64,000 nucleotides of DNA, taken from positions 1-64,000 of the forward strand of contig JAUXNU010000054.1 of NCBI GenBank assembly GCA_030682655.1, given 5' to 3'. A model generated the notes under the pieces. It did no database searches and was not told the DNA's origin. It saw only the letters and a program-made list of their open reading frames with translations. Below are positions 46,188 to 55,438 of this stretch, in pieces. Positions within the stretch are counted from its first letter, which is position 1; the number at the start of each line of letters is the position of its first letter. The position numbers and the translations under genes were made by a program. This DNA comes from Actinomycetota bacterium. GTDB lineage: Bacteria > Actinomycetota > Coriobacteriia > Anaerosomatales > JAUXNU01.

Positions 46188-46212
46188 CCTTGAGAGAAGA
46201 GCGATCGGCGAC

Positions 46213-46244
46213 GGGCCTGGCTCCGCAACAGCGGAGCCAGGCCC
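46213..46244 (+). terminator. Strong hairpin terminator after the NapC-type cytochrome
   Basis: GGGCCTGGCTCCGC (46213-46226) pairs perfectly with GCGGAGCCAGGCCC (46231-46244) around an AACA loop. The 3' side (TCGTGATTCTTC) is only moderately T-rich. It closes the cytochrome transcript 26 bases after the stop. Confidence 0.7.
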
Positions 46245-46345
46245 TCGTGATTCTTCGTCCGGAGCGGCCCGGCCAGGTGTGCGAAGAGGTGTCGTGACTC
46301 CGGGTTTTGCCCCTGGCCAACCGACCGTGTATCATAGCGCCTCGT

Positions 46346-46422
46346 CGGGATGTGGCTCAGCTTGGTAGAGCGCTGCGTTCGGGACGCAGAGGCCGTGGGT
46401 TCGAATCCCGCCATCCCGACCA
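46346..46422 (+). tRNA. tRNA-Pro (anticodon CGG), CCA encoded
   Basis: The acceptor stem CGGGATG pairs with CATCCCG. The D arm is GCTC...GAGC, the anticodon stem CTGCG/CGCAG holds loop TTCGGGA (anticodon CGG), and the T arm has GTGGG TTCGAAT CCCGC. The discriminator A and CCA end at 46422. It reads CCG codons. Confidence 0.95.
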
Positions 46423-46483
46423 GGATGACAACGGCGGCAGGCTGACATCATGTCGGTCTGCCGTTTCGTCTTTCGGAGTCCAG

Positions 46484-47173
46484 ATGATTGCGGCGTTCCT
46501 CAGATGGCTCGGCTATGGCCTGTGTCACCAGCTTCCGGAGCGGTCCTTCTTCGGCGGTGCGTTGCAGCTCCCGGTGTGCGCCCGTGATACCGGGAGCTAC
46601 ATGGGTTTCGCGATGGCCTTCCTCTTGATTGTGGCTCTCGACAGGGAGCGGAGGTCTTCGGAGCTTCCGCCGGCGTGGCTCGGTGTGTGGCTCGGCGTAG
46701 GGCTTCTGTCGGCAGCAGTCGACGGGGCGACCCAACTGTTCGGCTTGCGGGAGAGCACCAACGCGCTGAGACTCGCGACGGGCCTAGCGATGGGATTCGC
46801 GATCGCCGCATACACGGTCCCGTTGCTGAACAGTCAGTTGTGGCGCCGTCCGGGGGCAGGACGCGTTCTCGGCGGCCCGGGACAGGGTGTCGCATACCTG
46901 GCGGCGTTACCAGCCGCCTTCGCCGTCCTGTGGTGGGCCGGGCCCCGAGCAGGCGTGATCTACGCGATCGCTGTAGGGGCATCCATAGTCATGACCTTCG
47001 CTTCGGTGAACCTCGTTCTGGTTGCGCTTCTTCCGCCGTTCGATCAGAGGGCATCGTGCAAACGGGAGATACTTGTGGCCGTCTTCCTCGCGATCGTCGT
47101 GTCCTTTGCGGAGCTCGCCGTCGCAGCATCAGTGCGCGGGTTCCTGCTCGGCCTAGCGGGAGCAGTCTCGTAG
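46484..47173 (+). CDS. DUF2085-type membrane protein
   Basis: A 229-residue protein with five or six hydrophobic segments. The start (GLCHQLPERSFFGGALQLPV, then CARDTG) is the CHxxPERS...CxRDTG signature of DUF2085, an uncharacterised membrane family whose cysteines and histidine could bind metal. CGGAG precedes ATG 46484, and the gene begins 61 bases after the tRNA. Confidence 0.8.
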   Translation: MIAAFLRWLGYGLCHQLPERSFFGGALQLPVCARDTGSYMGFAMAFLLIVALDRERRSSELPPAWLGVWLGVGLLSAAVDGATQLFGLRESTNALRLATGLAMGFAIAAYTVPLLNSQLWRRPGAGRVLGGPGQGVAYLAALPAAFAVLWWAGPRAGVIYAIAVGASIVMTFASVNLVLVALLPPFDQRASCKREILVAVFLAIVVSFAELAVAASVRGFLLGLAGAVS

Positions 47174-47271
47174 CGTGTCATGCATGAACACTTCGGTAGA
47201 CATACGGTTCTCAAACCTAGTTGCGTGCGGTACAGTCGATAGAGGACGGCATTCGCGAAGGGGGACGTGCG

Positions 47272-47511
47272 GTGGTCTACACGAACAAAGACAGAGTGCG
47301 TGTTGTGATCGCGACCGATTCTCACCGCGTTGAAGGCGAAATGTACGTACTCTCAGGCAGCAGGCTCACGGATGCTCTGAATTCGAAGGCCAAGGACTTC
47401 TTCGCGCTTACCGATGCCAAGGTGTTCGATCTGAAGACAGATGCGCTGCTGTACGAGCCTGCGTATCTCGCTGTCAACCGGGATGCGATCTCGCTGGTCT
47501 TCCCGCTCTAG
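47272..47511 (+). CDS. Small conserved protein, DUF6812-like
   Basis: A 79-residue protein starting at GTG 47272 after a AAGGGGGAC site. It reads as an all-beta fold (VRVVIATDSHRVEGEMYVL, then SRLTDALNSKAKDFFALTDA). A similar pattern occurs in DUF6812. No function is known. It is convergent with the lipoprotein gene, 11 bases apart. Confidence 0.7.
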   Translation: MVYTNKDRVRVVIATDSHRVEGEMYVLSGSRLTDALNSKAKDFFALTDAKVFDLKTDALLYEPAYLAVNRDAISLVFPL

Positions 47512-47522
47512 GTTGTTCTCTT

Positions 47523-47978
47523 CTAATTGCGCGCGGCCGAGGTGAGCACGTCCCCTGTGGCCCGGTCGAACGCCCACAACCGCAGTCGATCGATGTTCTT
47601 TCCCTCAGACCCCCACGCCTCGAGCACGATCCACGCGTCTGTTCCGCCGACGACCGCCGCCTCGGCATAGTAGGGAACGCTGCGGGACTCGCCGGGGAAC
47701 TGCTCGGTCAGCAGCGTGGCGAGGGCGGAAGCTTCTTCGCCCTTCGAACGCAACGAGGAGAGCTGGCTCTGGCGGAGATCATCGGCCTCCTCAGTCGGGC
47801 GTCCGAGGAAAGACGGCTCGGCTACAGCGTCAAACACAGAGATCACTTCCTCGCGTGTGTACGAGCCACCCCGATCGGAGTACTGCATCTTCTGATTGCA
47901 TCCGACCAGGACGACGGTGCATGCGGAGAGTGATACTGCGAGCACAACAGACACCACGAGCCGATCAATCGACCTCAC
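47523..47978 (-). CDS. Probable lipoprotein, unknown function
   Basis: A 151-residue protein starting at GTG 47978, with AAAGGATG upstream. A signal segment (LVVSVVLAVSLSACTVVLVG) holds two possible lipobox cysteines, at LSAC and LVGC; the second is followed by a polar region, as in mature lipoproteins. The remaining ~115 residues (SVFDAVAEPSFLG, AWIVLEAWGSEGK, LWAFDRATGDVLT) form no family I recognise. It is divergent from the SAM hydrolase gene. Confidence 0.65.
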   Translation of the reverse strand: MRSIDRLVVSVVLAVSLSACTVVLVGCNQKMQYSDRGGSYTREEVISVFDAVAEPSFLGRPTEEADDLRQSQLSSLRSKGEEASALATLLTEQFPGESRSVPYYAEAAVVGGTDAWIVLEAWGSEGKNIDRLRLWAFDRATGDVLTSAARN

Positions 47979-48121
47979 AGCGCCATCCTTTCGACGGTTT
48001 CGCGTCCATACTAGTCCATCAGGCAGTCGAGAGCAGGGGGCGCTTCCTCCGCACCGGCACATGTCTCGGACGAGAGGGGCATATATTCGAAAGGAAGGCC
48101 CGTTCTCTAGATGGGGGTAGC

Positions 48122-48928
48122 GTGCAAAACATCATCTGCTTCGTTTCTGACTTCGGGTTGGGCGACACATGGGTAGGAGTCTGCCGCGCAGTCATCTTCA
48201 GGGCCTGCCCCATGGTGCATGTCGTCGATCTTGCGCACGAGATACCACCCTTCGATATCCGGAAAGGAGCCGCAGTCGCGGCAGCGGGGGTGTACCAGCT
48301 TCCCGACGCGATCCACCTGGTAGTTGTGGACCCCGGGGTGGGAGGGGAGAGAGAGGACCTGTGCATCGTCACGCGCGGAGGTACGAGTCTCGTGGGGCCG
48401 GACAACGGCGTGCTGATGCCTGCCGCCGAAAGAGCTGGCGGCGTGGCGGAGGCATACGCCATAGAGTCCGAGCAGATCGACTTCCACGCTCCCCTGGCGA
48501 CGTTCCACGCACGAGACGTTCTTGCGCCGGCAGCAGCTGCGCTTGCTTGCGGAGTAGAACCTTCCGCGCTTGGCCATCCTGTGGATCCTGACGTTCTTGC
48601 GCCGGCACCTTTCAAGTCGAGTCGCGTGGAGAACGGCACGGTCATTGCCGAGGTTGTGGACATCGATCGGTTCGGATCTGTCCGGGTGAGCCTGTCCGCC
48701 CGGGATATCGAGGCCTTTGGACTCCGTCCCGAAAGGCTTGAGCTGTCCTTCGGGCATGTTGTTGCGGAGGTTCCTTTTGGCAGGACCTTCTTTGACGTGG
48801 CACAAGGAGAGCCGGTCGCGCTCGTCGATTCTTCCGGTTGGCTCACCCTGGCGCTTTGCATGGACAACGCGGCGGACCGCTATGGAGTGGAGCCTGGCGT
48901 CTCGGTACGGGTGAAGGCCCTCCTCTGA
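48122..48928 (+). CDS. S-adenosyl-L-methionine hydrolase (SAM hydroxide adenosyltransferase)
   Basis: A 268-residue protein of the DUF62/duf-62 family, which splits S-adenosylmethionine to adenosine and methionine using hydroxide. It shows SDFGLGDTWVGVCRAVI, VDLAHEIPPFDI, the VVDPGVGG loop, GPDNGVLMPA, and VVDIDRFGSVRVS in the C-terminal barrel. The GTG at 48122 has GATGGGGG upstream; the open frame extends to 47855 without a coding signal. It is divergent from the lipoprotein gene. Confidence 0.9.
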   Translation: MQNIICFVSDFGLGDTWVGVCRAVIFRACPMVHVVDLAHEIPPFDIRKGAAVAAAGVYQLPDAIHLVVVDPGVGGEREDLCIVTRGGTSLVGPDNGVLMPAAERAGGVAEAYAIESEQIDFHAPLATFHARDVLAPAAAALACGVEPSALGHPVDPDVLAPAPFKSSRVENGTVIAEVVDIDRFGSVRVSLSARDIEAFGLRPERLELSFGHVVAEVPFGRTFFDVAQGEPVALVDSSGWLTLALCMDNAADRYGVEPGVSVRVKALL

Positions 48929-48986
48929 TTGTCAGACCCGCGCGGTACCCTGGCACAAACAGCGGTGATCGGCGAGAGGGTCGGCA

Positions 48987-49991
48987 ATGAAGGCGCAATT
49001 CGTTCGAGAGTTGGCCGAGGGCGCGCGCGTGGATGCGGTGTTCGCGTTGTCGACGCGAGAGATGCGTAGCACACGCACGGGCGAGGCGTATCTCGCGCTT
49101 GAGCTCTCCGACCGGTCAGGCAGGATTCCGGCGGTTCTGTTCCGGCCTTCAGCGCAGGAGTCGGCGGTTCCGACACATTCAGTCGTACGCGTAACGGGCA
49201 TCGTGACCGTCTACCGGGGCCGCAAGCGTGTCTCAGTCGAGCATATGGCAGTAGCCTCCAGATACGAGGTCACGGACCTGCTGCCCGGGCCCAAGAGAGA
49301 GCGCGCAGAGACTCAAGCCGAGTTCAAGGGCCTTGTGAGGTCCGTGCGCGATCGGGACCTGGGCCGTGTGCTCAGAGCCGTGTTCGGGGACACGCAGTTC
49401 CTCGAGAGATTCTCGACATGTCCCGGTGCCCAGACATACCACCATGCCTACGTGGGCGGTCTTCTTGAGCACACGGTCGCAGTGGCCTCGATCTGTCGCC
49501 ACCTCGCGGCCCTGTACGACGAAGTCGACCGTGACATGCTGGTCACTGCGGCGCTTCTGCACGATATCGGCAAGACCGACGAGCTTCAGTTCCGCACCTC
49601 GATCGAGTACACGGACGAAGGTCGCCTCCTTGGCCATGTGGTGCTTGGAGAGCGGCGAATGCGTGAGGCTGTTGCACGCAAGTGTCCGGGTGTCTCGCCG
49701 CGGACCCTCACGCGACTCTCTCACGCGCTCCTCTCGCATCACGGTGAGCTGGAGTGGGGGTCTCCCAAGAGGCCGTCGACCGTTGAAGCGCTCGCGCTGC
49801 ATCACGCTGACAACATGGACGCGAAAGCAGCGGGCTTCATTGCGCTCCTGCCGCATGCCTCTTCGGTCGAGGAGCGCTGGACTGACGCGGACAACCTGTT
49901 CAGGCGTCCTCTTTCGGTGCCGACTCCCGCAGACGCTGATCGACCGTCTCCCGCGCGAGAAGATGATGAGTACCTTCTTGCGATGGCCTAA
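48987..49991 (+). CDS. YhaM-like 3'-5' exoribonuclease (OB-fold plus HD domain)
   Basis: A 334-residue protein. Residues 1-90 are an OB-fold nucleic-acid binding domain (GEAYLALELSDRSGRIPAVLF). A helical HD domain follows, with HHAYVGGLLEHTV, LLHDIGK (metal-binding HD) and LLSHHGELEWGSP. The layout matches YhaM/CBF1-type exonucleases. ATG 48987 is 57 bases after the SAM hydrolase gene. Confidence 0.88.
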   Translation: MKAQFVRELAEGARVDAVFALSTREMRSTRTGEAYLALELSDRSGRIPAVLFRPSAQESAVPTHSVVRVTGIVTVYRGRKRVSVEHMAVASRYEVTDLLPGPKRERAETQAEFKGLVRSVRDRDLGRVLRAVFGDTQFLERFSTCPGAQTYHHAYVGGLLEHTVAVASICRHLAALYDEVDRDMLVTAALLHDIGKTDELQFRTSIEYTDEGRLLGHVVLGERRMREAVARKCPGVSPRTLTRLSHALLSHHGELEWGSPKRPSTVEALALHHADNMDAKAAGFIALLPHASSVEERWTDADNLFRRPLSVPTPADADRPSPAREDDEYLLAMA

Positions 49992-50062
49992 GCCGCACGC
50001 CGGGGAAGTAGACTACAATCGACGGTGCATTTCGTTCAAGCTCACGAAGAAGGAGCAGCTTC

Positions 50063-50857
50063 ATGGATTACCCTCAGGTCGAGATCGGAGTCTTTGGCGG
50101 CAGTGGCTTCTACGAGCTTCTCGACAACCCCCGTGAGGTTCGAGTCAACACGCCATACGGATCGCCGTCGTCGCCAGTCATGTACGGCGAGATCGGTGGC
50201 AGGGGTGTCGCCTTCCTCCCGCGGCACGGCAAGGAGCATCAGCTGCCTCCGCACATGATCAACTACCGTGCGAACGTCTATGCGATGAAACAGCTTGGGG
50301 TCGGGCGCATCATCGGCCCGAATGCCTGCGGTTCGCTGCAGCAGGGCGTGAAGCCTGGTGACTTCGTCATCTGCGATCAGTTCGTTGACCGCACGTGGGG
50401 TCGAAAGGACACGTTCTTCGACGGTCCAATCACCACCCACGTATCATCTGCAGATCCCTACTGCCCGACGATGAGACAGGTCGCGATCGAGTCCGCGAGG
50501 AAGCGCGGCATCGAGGCCCACCCGACTGGAACCGTCGTTGTGATCCAGGGTCCACGTTTCTCAACACGCTCGGAATCCAAGTGGTTCGCGTCGCAGGGCT
50601 GGGAAGTCATCAACATGACGCAGTACCCGGAATGCTACCTCGCACGGGAAATGGAGATCTGCTACTGCAACATCTCGCTGATCACCGACCATGATGCCGG
50701 TGCAGAGGGCGCCGAGCCCGTAACCAATGACGAAGTCGTGAGGGTCTTCAACGAGAACAACGCCAAGGTCAGAGACCTGCTGTACACGATGATTCCGGGA
50801 TTGCCGGTCAGTCGTGATTGCTCGTGTGCACATGCTCTGGATGGCGCCGCGTTCTAG
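50063..50857 (+). CDS. S-methyl-5'-thioadenosine (or methylthioinosine) phosphorylase
   Basis: A 264-residue trimeric purine-nucleoside phosphorylase relative that phosphorolyses methylthioadenosine. It has the phosphate site [30 protein letters not shown] (abridged), GPNACGSL and GPRFSTRSE, and the base-binding [10 protein letters not shown] with two aspartates. Two aspartates there fit 6-aminopurine recognition, but methylthioinosine enzymes are close relatives. AAGAAGGAG precedes the ATG. The nearby SAM hydrolase also degrades SAM, suggesting a methionine-salvage theme. Confidence 0.88.
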   Translation: MDYPQVEIGVFGGSGFYELLDNPREVRVNTPYGSPSSPVMYGEIGGRGVAFLPRHGKEHQLPPHMINYRANVYAMKQLGVGRIIGPNACGSLQQGVKPGDFVICDQFVDRTWGRKDTFFDGPITTHVSSADPYCPTMRQVAIESARKRGIEAHPTGTVVVIQGPRFSTRSESKWFASQGWEVINMTQYPECYLAREMEICYCNISLITDHDAGAEGAEPVTNDEVVRVFNENNAKVRDLLYTMIPGLPVSRDCSCAHALDGAAF

Positions 50858-50885
50858 CACAGCGAAGGTCACGGACGGAGCACGC

Positions 50886-52010
50886 GTGTTCAATCTGCCG
50901 CAGTTTCGCCTGGGACGGCTCCTGGGCATTCCCATCGAGGCACATCCGACCTGGCTGATTGCCTTCGCATTGTTCGCTGGCCTGCTGTCATTCAATGTGT
51001 TTCCGGCCGTGTTCGACTGGCCTGTCGGTGTGGCGCTCCTCAACGGCGTTCTGACGGCGCTGCTGTTCTTCGCCTCGATTCTCGTTCACGAGATGAGCCA
51101 CTGCCTGGTGGCACGGGCGGGCGGCATCAAGATATCGAAGATCACGCTCTTCATCTTCGGCGGCCTGGCGCAAATGGACGAGGAGCCGCGCAGTCCCGGG
51201 CGGGAGCTTGTCATGGCCGTTGCCGGACCGGGAGCGAGCCTCCTCCTGGCAGCGCTCTTCTTCGCTGTCTACGCCGTTCTTGCATTCGCGGGTGTGAGTG
51301 ACCGGGTCTGGGGGCCGTTGGAGTATCTCGCGCTCATCAACCTGTCCCTTGCCGTCTTCAACATGCTGCCGGGCTTCCCCCTGGACGGTGGACGGGTGCT
51401 CAGGGCGATTCTTTGGGCAGCGAGTCATGACATCCTCAAAGCGACGCGCTGGGCGAGCAGGGCCGGTCAGGTCATTGGCTACCTGATGATCGGCGGGGCC
51501 GTGGTCGGCGTGCTCAGCGGGATGACGCAGATGATCTGGACAGGTCTCGTCGGATGGTTCATCACGTTCCTGGCCGAGGGATCCTATCGCCAGCAGGTCG
51601 TCAAGTCGCATCTTGCCAAGGTGGATGTTGGCTCCATCATGTCCCCGAATCCTGTAGTCGTCAGTGGCGATACCACTCTCTATGCGCTCGTTCACGAGCG
51701 CTTTCTGGGCGATCGGCACAGCCGGTATCCTGTTGTCGAGGACGGCCGCGTGGTGGGCCTCGTCTCCCTGCCGCAGGTGAAGCTGGTGCCGCAGGAGGAG
51801 TGGCACCGGATGACCGCGGGACAAGCGGCCGACCGCGATCTCGCGAGACTCGTCGTTGACGACAGCACGCCAGTTGACGACGTGCTCGTGAGCCTCGGAA
51901 AGGACCGCCCCGGCGCCCTTCTTGTGGTGCGCGACGGGCACGTGGTGGGCATCGTCACACGTGCCGATGTTGTCTCGGCTCTGCAGGATTCAGCGGGTGA
52001 GGGCGTTTGA
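50886..52010 (+). CDS. Site-2 protease (M50) with two CBS domains
   Basis: A 374-residue intramembrane metalloprotease with the zinc motif HEMSH and the second zinc-binding site [12 protein letters not shown] in a later helix. About six membrane helices are followed by a CBS pair ([19 protein letters not shown]..., [15 protein letters not shown]) that senses nucleotides in this family. The substrate may be an anti-sigma factor. The GTG at 50886 with GGACGGAGC upstream is preferred over the longer frame. Confidence 0.9.
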   Translation: MFNLPQFRLGRLLGIPIEAHPTWLIAFALFAGLLSFNVFPAVFDWPVGVALLNGVLTALLFFASILVHEMSHCLVARAGGIKISKITLFIFGGLAQMDEEPRSPGRELVMAVAGPGASLLLAALFFAVYAVLAFAGVSDRVWGPLEYLALINLSLAVFNMLPGFPLDGGRVLRAILWAASHDILKATRWASRAGQVIGYLMIGGAVVGVLSGMTQMIWTGLVGWFITFLAEGSYRQQVVKSHLAKVDVGSIMSPNPVVVSGDTTLYALVHERFLGDRHSRYPVVEDGRVVGLVSLPQVKLVPQEEWHRMTAGQAADRDLARLVVDDSTPVDDVLVSLGKDRPGALLVVRDGHVVGIVTRADVVSALQDSAGEGV

Positions 52011-52053
52011 TCCCGGGTCGGCCGTGCCATGGAGCGAAACGTGGCATACGGCC

Positions 52054-52082
52054 TTGTTCACATTTGTAACTATTGTTACTAT
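52054..52082 (+). promoter_or_regulatory. rex promoter with internal operator
   Basis: TTGTTC (52054-52059) and TACTAT (52077-52082) are 17 bases apart. Between and over the -10 lies TTTGTAAC-TATT-GTTAC, with GTAAC/GTTAC (52066-52079) forming an inverted repeat. Rex sites have the form TTGTGAAnnnnTTCACAA; this one is imperfect but similar. Autoregulation by Rex is common in the family. Confidence 0.6.
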
Positions 52083-52117
52083 ATTCACATTCAGGGATGC
52101 GTCGGCGGGACTCACCA

Positions 52118-52771
52118 GTGAGTGCAATAGACAAGGATCGGATACCTGAAGGCGTGATAGAGCGTCTTCCGACGTACCTGAGCGTGCTCATTCAGCTTCG
52201 ACAGGACGGGTGCTACACGGTGTCCTCGGCAAGGCTCGGGGAGCTGACTGACATCAATCCCGCGCAGATTCGACGAGACCTCACCCACTTCGGTTCTTTT
52301 GGCAAGCGCGGTGTCGGCTACGAGATCGTACTGCTGATCGATCGCATCCAAAGGATCCTCGGTTCGGACCACACGCACCGGATCATCCTCGTCGGAGCGG
52401 GTCATCTCGGGTCAGCGATCGCCGCGTACAATGGGCTGCGGGCCAGGGGGTTCATAGTGGCCGCGATCTTCGACAACAGCCCGACGAAGATAGGGACTCG
52501 AATCGGCGATATCATCGTCCAGGACATCGCCAACATGAGGCGCGTTGTCGAAGAGCAGGGCATTCGCATTGGAATCGTGGCCGTTCCTCCTGAGGCGGCC
52601 CAGACTGTAGCGGATCGGATGTGTGAGGTCGACATCAAGGTTCTCCTGAACTACACCTCGGTCATGGTGAGGGTGCCGGAGGGCGTAACGCTTCACAACA
52701 CGGACCCGGTGCGGGAGCTGCTACACACGCTGTACTACCTGTCACGTACCGAAACCGTGGCGCACGCCTGA
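52118..52771 (+). CDS. rex: Redox-sensing repressor Rex
   Basis: A 217-residue NADH-responsive repressor. The N-terminal winged helix (RLPTYLSVLIQLRQDG, QIRRDLTHFGSFGKRGVGY) is followed by a Rossmann domain with VGAGHLGSAIAAYNG and the Asp-rich ends of strands (AIFDNSPTKIG). NADH releases it from promoters of fermentative and respiratory genes in the family. The GTG at 52118 with GGCGGGA upstream is chosen; ATG 52097 is possible. The gene is preceded by its own operator. Confidence 0.93.
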   Translation: MSAIDKDRIPEGVIERLPTYLSVLIQLRQDGCYTVSSARLGELTDINPAQIRRDLTHFGSFGKRGVGYEIVLLIDRIQRILGSDHTHRIILVGAGHLGSAIAAYNGLRARGFIVAAIFDNSPTKIGTRIGDIIVQDIANMRRVVEEQGIRIGIVAVPPEAAQTVADRMCEVDIKVLLNYTSVMVRVPEGVTLHNTDPVRELLHTLYYLSRTETVAHA

Positions 52772-52854
52772 AGGTGGTGCTACATTAACCCGAGGTGTTC
52801 ACGCTGGCCCACGGTCGGCTGACGGAAGCGGCTTGCTTCGAAGATGGAGGCATC

Positions 52855-53106
52855 ATGAGTGTTCTACCGCTGGCGATAGGCCCGATTCTTGGACTCGGGC
52901 CTATGGAATTGGGCATCATTCTTCTGATCGTTCTCGTTCTGTTCGGCCCGAAGCGCTTGCCGCAGCTCGGGAAGTCCATCGGCAAGACAGTCAAAGCGAT
53001 TCGCGATGGCGTGGACAAGGACGACGGCGAGGACGAGAACGAAGACGAAGAGGCTACTCCCAAGAAGAAGGCCGCCGCCAAGGACGAGGAAGAGGACGAG
53101 GAGTAG
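52855..53106 (+). CDS. tatA: Twin-arginine translocase subunit TatA
   Basis: An 83-residue protein: a short N-terminal hydrophobic helix (ELGIILLIVLVLF), the FG-P hinge (FGPKRLP), an amphipathic helix (LGKSIGKTVKAIRDG) and a long acidic then Lys-rich tail. This is TatA/E form. The Tat pathway is what the formate dehydrogenase signal peptide at 4851 needs. GATGGAGG precedes ATG 52855. Confidence 0.9.
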   Translation: MSVLPLAIGPILGLGPMELGIILLIVLVLFGPKRLPQLGKSIGKTVKAIRDGVDKDDGEDENEDEEATPKKKAAAKDEEEDEE

Positions 53107-53128
53107 TCCTCGACCTTTCGCACCGGAC

Positions 53129-53156
53129 TTGCCGGAACCGGGTTTTCGGTTATACT
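53129..53156 (+). promoter_or_regulatory. Promoter of greA
   Basis: TTGCCG (53129-53134) and TATACT (53151-53156) are 16 bases apart. The start would be near 53163, giving a 5' leader of about 90 bases with a hairpin. Confidence 0.55.
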
Positions 53157-53170
53157 TTCGTGGACATTTT

Positions 53171-53196
53171 CGGGCTGCCTGTTGTAGGGCAGCCCG
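53171..53196 (+). terminator. 9-bp hairpin between tatA and greA
   Basis: CGGGCTGCC (53171-53179) pairs with GGCAGCCCG (53188-53196) around TGTTGTAG. There is no T tail. It may be a weak terminator for tatA or a stabilising element of the greA leader. Confidence 0.45.
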
Positions 53197-53255
53197 TCCG
53201 CTAGCAGGGAGAGCCGGTTAGTCGCCGGCAAAGACCCAGCAGGGAGTCCGAAGGC

Positions 53256-53729
53256 ATGCACAAAGAGGTTGCGCTTACCCGCGAAGGCCAGGTACGGCTC
53301 GAAGAGGAACTGCACCATCTCGAGACCGTCCGTCGTCGTGAAGTCGGAGAACGCATCAAGGAAGCCAAGGAGTTCGGGGACCTGTCCGAAAACTCCGAGT
53401 ACGACGATGCGAAGAACGAGCAGGCATGGGTGGAGAGCCGCATCGCCGAGGTCAATCAGATCCTCGCGCATGCGACCATCATCGAATCCCCCAAGAAGAG
53501 CGACAAGGTCGCTCTCGGTTGCCGCGTCGAGCTTCAAGACGCCGACAACAGTGACGTACACGTCTACCAGCTCGTCGGCTCGGCCGAGGCCGACCCGGCG
53601 CGCGACCGCATCTCGAACGAATCTCCCGTCGGGCAGGCGATCATGGGCTCCAAGAAGGGGCAGACCGTAAAGGTGAACACACCCTCCGGTCGAGTTCTGG
53701 AGTACACGGTCCGCAAGATCACCCGCTAG
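53256..53729 (+). CDS. greA: Transcript cleavage factor GreA
   Basis: A 157-residue elongation factor that rescues backtracked RNA polymerase. The N-terminal coiled coil (EEELHHLETVRRREVGERIKEA abridged; GDLSENSEYDDAKNEQ, with the acidic tip DLSENSEYD) and the C-terminal FKBP-like domain (SPVGQAIMGSKKGQTV) are complete. GGGAG precedes the ATG. It lies three bases before lysS, so the two are co-transcribed. Confidence 0.95.
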   Translation: MHKEVALTREGQVRLEEELHHLETVRRREVGERIKEAKEFGDLSENSEYDDAKNEQAWVESRIAEVNQILAHATIIESPKKSDKVALGCRVELQDADNSDVHVYQLVGSAEADPARDRISNESPVGQAIMGSKKGQTVKVNTPSGRVLEYTVRKITR

Positions 53730-53732
53730 CGA

Positions 53733-55250
53733 ATGGACGAAGTCGAGCGGACAGGTGCCCCCGAGGCCGGATCGAGTGACGATCCGTTCGCGGTCCGCCG
53801 GGCGAAGCTCGACCGTCTCAGAGAGACGGGCCAGGTTCCATACAGCTCCCGCTTCGATGTCACCGCCCGTGCCGCGTCCTTGGCCGAGAAGCACGAGTCC
53901 CTGGGTCCTGGCGAGGAGACTGGGACGGTCGTATCGGTCGCGGGACGCGTCGTGGCCAAGCGCGAGCAGGGCAAGCTCGCCTTCATCGTCATTCGCGACG
54001 CAACAGGGGATCTTCAGCTCTTCTGCCGTGTGAACGTCCTTGGCGAAGAGGATTTCGTGCGAGTGCTCGATCTTGACCTCGGCGATTGGGTCGGTGCAAC
54101 CGGAATCGTCGTACGAACGCGCCGGGGAGAGCTGTCGGTCGTGCCCGCCACGGTAGAGCTCCTCTCCAAGTCGCTTCGGCCGCTTCCCGAGAAGTTCCAC
54201 GGACTCACCGATACCGAGACGCGCTACAGGCAGCGCTACGTCGATCTGATCGCGAATCCGGAGGTCCGTGCCGTCTTTGAGACGCGGTTCCGCATCATTG
54301 CCGCAATCAGGCGCTTCATGGAGGACCGATCCTTCGTAGAGGTAGAGACGCCAATGCTCCACCCCATCCCTGGCGGGGCGACGGCGAGGCCCTTCGCGAC
54401 GCATCACAATGCGCTCGACATGGAGTTCTTTCTGCGGATCGCGCCAGAGCTCTACCTTAAGCGTCTGCTGGTCGGCGGCTTTGAGCGCGTCTACGAGATC
54501 AACCGCTCCTTCCGCAATGAAGGCATGTCTCCCAGGCACAATCCCGAGTTCACGATGCTGGAGGCGTACCAGGCTTTCGGCGATATGGAGACGATGCGCG
54601 AGTTGACCGAGTCACTCATCACATCCGTCGCCGAGGAGGTTCTCGGCAAGCTGGAGCTTGAGTACCAGGGGACTCTGGTCTCCCTGGTATCCCCATGGCG
54701 GCAGGCTACGATGGCTGAACTTGTGAGCGAAGCGGTTGGTCGCGATGTGGGGGTGCGCACGCCCGCCGGCGAATTGGCCGGGCTGTGCGAGCAGTACGAG
54801 ATTGCGGTTGAGTCCGCGTGGGGCAGCGGCAAGATCCTGAATGAACTGTTCGAGAAGCTTGTGGAGCACACGCTCGTTCAGCCGACATTCGTGACACTGT
54901 ATCCTGCAGAGACCTCGCCGCTTGCCCGGCGAAACGACGATGACCCGGAGCTCACCGACCGGTTCGAACTCATTGTCACCGGCCGCGAGTTTGCAAACGC
55001 TTTCTCGGAGCTTGTCGACCCCGTCGACCAGAGGGCACGATTCGAGGCACAGGCTGCTGTGAAAGCAGCTGGCGACGACGAGGCGATGTGGGTGGACGGC
55101 GACTATCTCCGGGCACAGGAGTACGGCATGCCTCCGGCGGGTGGTCTTGGCATCGGCATCGACCGGTTGGTCATGCTTCTCACGGACTCACCATCCATCC
55201 GCGATGTGTTGTTGTTCCCGCACATGCGCCCGGAGAGCGAACGGGGCTAG
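53733..55250 (+). CDS. lysS: Class II lysyl-tRNA synthetase
   Basis: A 505-residue aminoacyl-tRNA synthetase. The OB-fold anticodon domain (TGTVVSVAGRVVAKREQGKL) is followed by class II motifs: RFIRxF-like (RFRIIAAIRRFMEDRSF), FERVYEINRSFRNEG (motif 2) and GGLGIGIDRLVMLL (motif 3). ATG 53733 immediately follows greA, an arrangement common in Actinobacteria and Firmicutes. Confidence 0.95.
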   Translation: MDEVERTGAPEAGSSDDPFAVRRAKLDRLRETGQVPYSSRFDVTARAASLAEKHESLGPGEETGTVVSVAGRVVAKREQGKLAFIVIRDATGDLQLFCRVNVLGEEDFVRVLDLDLGDWVGATGIVVRTRRGELSVVPATVELLSKSLRPLPEKFHGLTDTETRYRQRYVDLIANPEVRAVFETRFRIIAAIRRFMEDRSFVEVETPMLHPIPGGATARPFATHHNALDMEFFLRIAPELYLKRLLVGGFERVYEINRSFRNEGMSPRHNPEFTMLEAYQAFGDMETMRELTESLITSVAEEVLGKLELEYQGTLVSLVSPWRQATMAELVSEAVGRDVGVRTPAGELAGLCEQYEIAVESAWGSGKILNELFEKLVEHTLVQPTFVTLYPAETSPLARRNDDDPELTDRFELIVTGREFANAFSELVDPVDQRARFEAQAAVKAAGDDEAMWVDGDYLRAQEYGMPPAGGLGIGIDRLVMLLTDSPSIRDVLLFPHMRPESERG

Positions 55251-55438
55251 GGTCGGCCACGACGGGCGCGCGCACGCTTCGGTCGCATCTGAGTCTGACG
55301 GACTCACATCATGGCATTTGACTTGCTCGATGTCCCTTGCGTTCGCCACGCGGGCACGGCAGGGCGGGTATACTAACCCTGTCAATCGAGAATCGCGGTC
55401 GCGGGACGCGGCCGATCCAGATAAAGGGGAGTTGTCCG

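Noticed and set aside
46307-46483. Extended frame upstream of the DUF2085 gene
   Set aside because: It runs through the tRNA-Pro gene, which is certain.
52785-54539. 584-residue antisense open frame over tatA, greA and lysS
   Set aside because: It mirrors well-supported genes on the plus strand. Long antisense frames are expected at this GC content.
55280-55320. Hairpin GAGTC-TGACG-GACTC after lysS
   Set aside because: The stem is short and no T-run follows, so it is not called a terminator.
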